In this document: positions 4,663 through 5,453 of the stretch, piece by piece
Numbering within the stretch: the first letter of the stretch is position 1
Layout of the letters: each line of letters begins with the position of its first letter
From: DASVDK01 sp036381125 [NCBI: Thermodesulfobacteriota bacterium]
Lineage (GTDB): Bacteria > DASVDK01
Reading direction: 5' to 3'
Assembly (NCBI GenBank): GCA_036381125.1
Contig: DASVDK010000239.1
Coordinates: 1-5,453 of the forward strand
DNA: 5,453 nt
Notes under the pieces: generated by a model
Told to the model about the DNA's origin: nothing
What the model saw: only the letters and a program-made list of their open reading frames with translations
Database searches by the model: none
Program-made: the position numbers and the translations under genes

Positions 4663-5453
4663 CTACTCGCGCGTCGCACCAGGCTTCTGGACGGGTCCGA
4701 CGGGGCGGGCCATCCGCGCGCTCGGCCAGGACGCGCTCCTGGTGGCGCTGCACCTGATGACCTCGCCGCACGCGACGATGCTCGGCCTCTACTACGTGCC
4801 CGAGGCCTACATCGCGCACGAGACGGGGATCCCGGTCGCGCGGGTACGGAAGGCGCTCGAGGGCCTGGCGGGGCTCGACTTCGCCCACTACGACCCGGCG
4901 AGCGAGCACGTCTGGGTGGTCGAGATGGCCCAGTACCAGATCCTCGAGCCTGACGAGGTCGCCCTCAAACCGGGCGACAACCGGATCAAGGGCATCCGGA
5001 AGGCCTACGCGGCGCTGCCGACGAACGCGCACCTCGGTCGGTTCTTCGACCGCTACGCCGAGGCCTTCCACCTCGAGATCCGAAGGGACTCCGAAGCGAC
5101 TCCTGGAAGCCCCTCCGAAGGGGCTTCCAAGGGGCTTCCCGCGCAGGCGAAGCCCCTCCGAAGCCAGGAACAGGAACAGGAACAGGAGCAGGACCAGGAG
5201 CAGGAGCGGGCTCCGCGCGACGCGCCGCCGAGCGGCGCCTCGCCAGCCTCGGCGGCCCGGAACGGGCATGGGCGTGTGGGAGGGTCGACGGCGTCGGCGG
5301 CCCTAGATCCCGACCTCATGGCGGTCCTGGCCGAATGCCCGCACCTGCAGCTCGTCGCGACGCCGGCGTCGGCCGCGTTCTGGGAGTCGGTCTTTGCCGC
5401 CTGCGAGCCATACCCCCTCGCGGACCACCGCTGGCTCACGGCGAAGATCCGTA
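4652..5453 (+). CDS. Phage replication initiator / replisome organiser, 3' end cut by window
   Basis: At least 267 codons are open to the window edge with no stop. The N-terminal domain (about 1-110) starts MPRDYSRVAPGFWTGPTGRA, then has LLVALHLMTSPHATMLGLYYVP and IAHETGIPVARVRKALEGL. This is a winged-helix arrangement I recognise from phage replication proteins (replisome organisers, DnaD/lambda-O-like in role). VWVVEMAQYQI (about 90-100) is the wing and final strand. Residues about 144-215 are a low-complexity linker, including QEQEQEQEQDQEQE (172-185). A second domain begins near 226 (DPDLMAVLAECPHLQL) and runs off the edge; by analogy it would contact the helicase or its loader. The start overlaps the previous gene by 11 bases and has only a weak G-run upstream, so coupled translation is likely. 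The linker DNA contains the iteron array proposed as origin, with codons (CGA, AGG, ACT, CCT, CTT) rare elsewhere in the operon. Confidence 0.8.
   Translation, partial: MPRDYSRVAPGFWTGPTGRAIRALGQDALLVALHLMTSPHATMLGLYYVPEAYIAHETGIPVARVRKALEGLAGLDFAHYDPASEHVWVVEMAQYQILEPDEVALKPGDNRIKGIRKAYAALPTNAHLGRFFDRYAEAFHLEIRRDSEATPGSPSEGASKGLPAQAKPLRSQEQEQEQEQDQEQERAPRDAPPSGASPASAARNGHGRVGGSTASAALDPDLMAVLAECPHLQLVATPASAAFWESVFAACEPYPLADHRWLTAKIR
5082..5163 (+). repeat. Iteron-like array, candidate phage replication origin inside the initiator gene
   Basis: Forward 11-mers of the form GAAGSSMCTCC lie at 5082-5092, 5093-5103, 5106-5116 and 5149-5159. Inverted copies lie at 5117-5127 and 5128-5138. The 9-base core GAAGCCCCT occurs four times exactly, forward at 5106 and 5149 and inverted ending at 5127 and 5138. 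GAAGCCCCTCCGAAG is identical at 5106-5120 and 5149-5163, 43 bases apart, so the two copies are read in different frames (GSPSE versus AKPLRS). AAGGGGCTTCC is repeated in tandem at 5118-5139 with an 11-base period, again in different frames. This points to selection on DNA rather than protein. The location in the linker region of the initiator matches lambda ori within gene O. The origin function is inferred. Confidence 0.6.
5104..5129. repeat. Perfect inverted repeat within the iteron array
   Basis: A 10-bp stem (TGGAAGCCCC, 5104-5113, with 5120-5129) encloses a 6-base loop, TCCGAA. A second, alternative 9-bp inverted repeat joins 5130-5138 with 5149-5157 across a 10-base spacer. There is no T-run after either, so I read them as opposed protein-binding sites and not as a terminator. 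Confidence 0.75.
5165..5206 (+). repeat. Seven tandem CAGGAN hexamers, purine-rich tract
   Basis: The units are CAGGAA three times, then CAGGAG, CAGGAC, CAGGAG and CAGGAG. The hexamers stay in frame and encode the Gln-Glu/Asp repeat of the linker. The strand is strongly purine-biased (A/G, with one C per unit and one extra C) and lies directly beside the iterons. In lambda ori, the element next to the iterons is a strand-asymmetric AT-rich stretch; here it is GC-richer, so an unwinding role is uncertain. Confidence 0.8.

Noticed and set aside
5104-5129. Rho-independent terminator in the initiator gene
   Set aside because: The stem is strong, but it lies inside an intact reading frame, has no following T-run, and is better explained as opposed iterons.
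5082-5206. CRISPR array
   Set aside because: Repeats are 9-15 bp, contiguous or irregularly spaced and within a coding region; there are no unique spacers of regular length.

Overview
The window looks like the early or replication module of a tailed dsDNA phage or prophage in a high-GC bacterium. I infer this from very high GC with G/C-ending codons, from small tightly coupled genes on one strand, and from recognisable phage families: a HerA-like ATPase, a VRR-NUC-type nuclease and a replisome-organiser protein with an N-terminal winged helix. The host cannot be named from this sequence; a high-GC proteobacterium is a guess.

Layout on the + strand: a HerA/DUF87-type ATPase with a duplicated C-terminal winged-helix unit (92-1858); a helical protein with a four-cysteine zinc ribbon (1860-2339); a VRR-NUC-like PD-(D/E)XK nuclease with an embedded CxxC (2346-2729); a small, apparently frame-damaged gene (2729-2938); a block of lower GC; a 184-aa protein of unknown function (3650-4204); an 84-aa CxxC protein (4204-4458); a 67-aa protein (4459-4662); and a replication-initiator-like gene (4652 to the window end) that is cut by the edge. 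Neighbouring genes overlap or lie within 6 bases of each other, so one polycistronic early operon is likely. The one interruption is 2939-3649.

That interruption carries a single gene on the opposite strand (3541-3005), a small protein with about three membrane segments. It has less biased codons and its own ribosome binding site. It looks like a moron, a cargo gene inserted in the operon. An imperfect repeat of about 40 bp, with a perfect 14-bp core, flanks it. Both copies resemble the end of a gene leading into the 3650 gene, so the cargo seems to have split or partly duplicated the 3' end of the small gene at 2729.

The most interesting structure is inside the initiator-like gene. The segment coding for its linker (5082-5163) holds about six copies of an 11-bp element in both orientations, including a 10-bp-stem palindrome. 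A purine-rich hexamer tract (5165-5206) follows. Identical copies are read in different reading frames, so the conservation is at DNA level. This is the architecture of a lambda-O-type origin nested in its initiator gene, and I propose it as the phage replication origin.

Working model: the initiator binds the iterons in its own gene and recruits helicase-loading proteins encoded beyond the window. The ATPase and nuclease process DNA ends or intermediates, in the manner of HerA-NurA pairs. Several small Cys-containing proteins may be DNA-binding or regulatory accessories.
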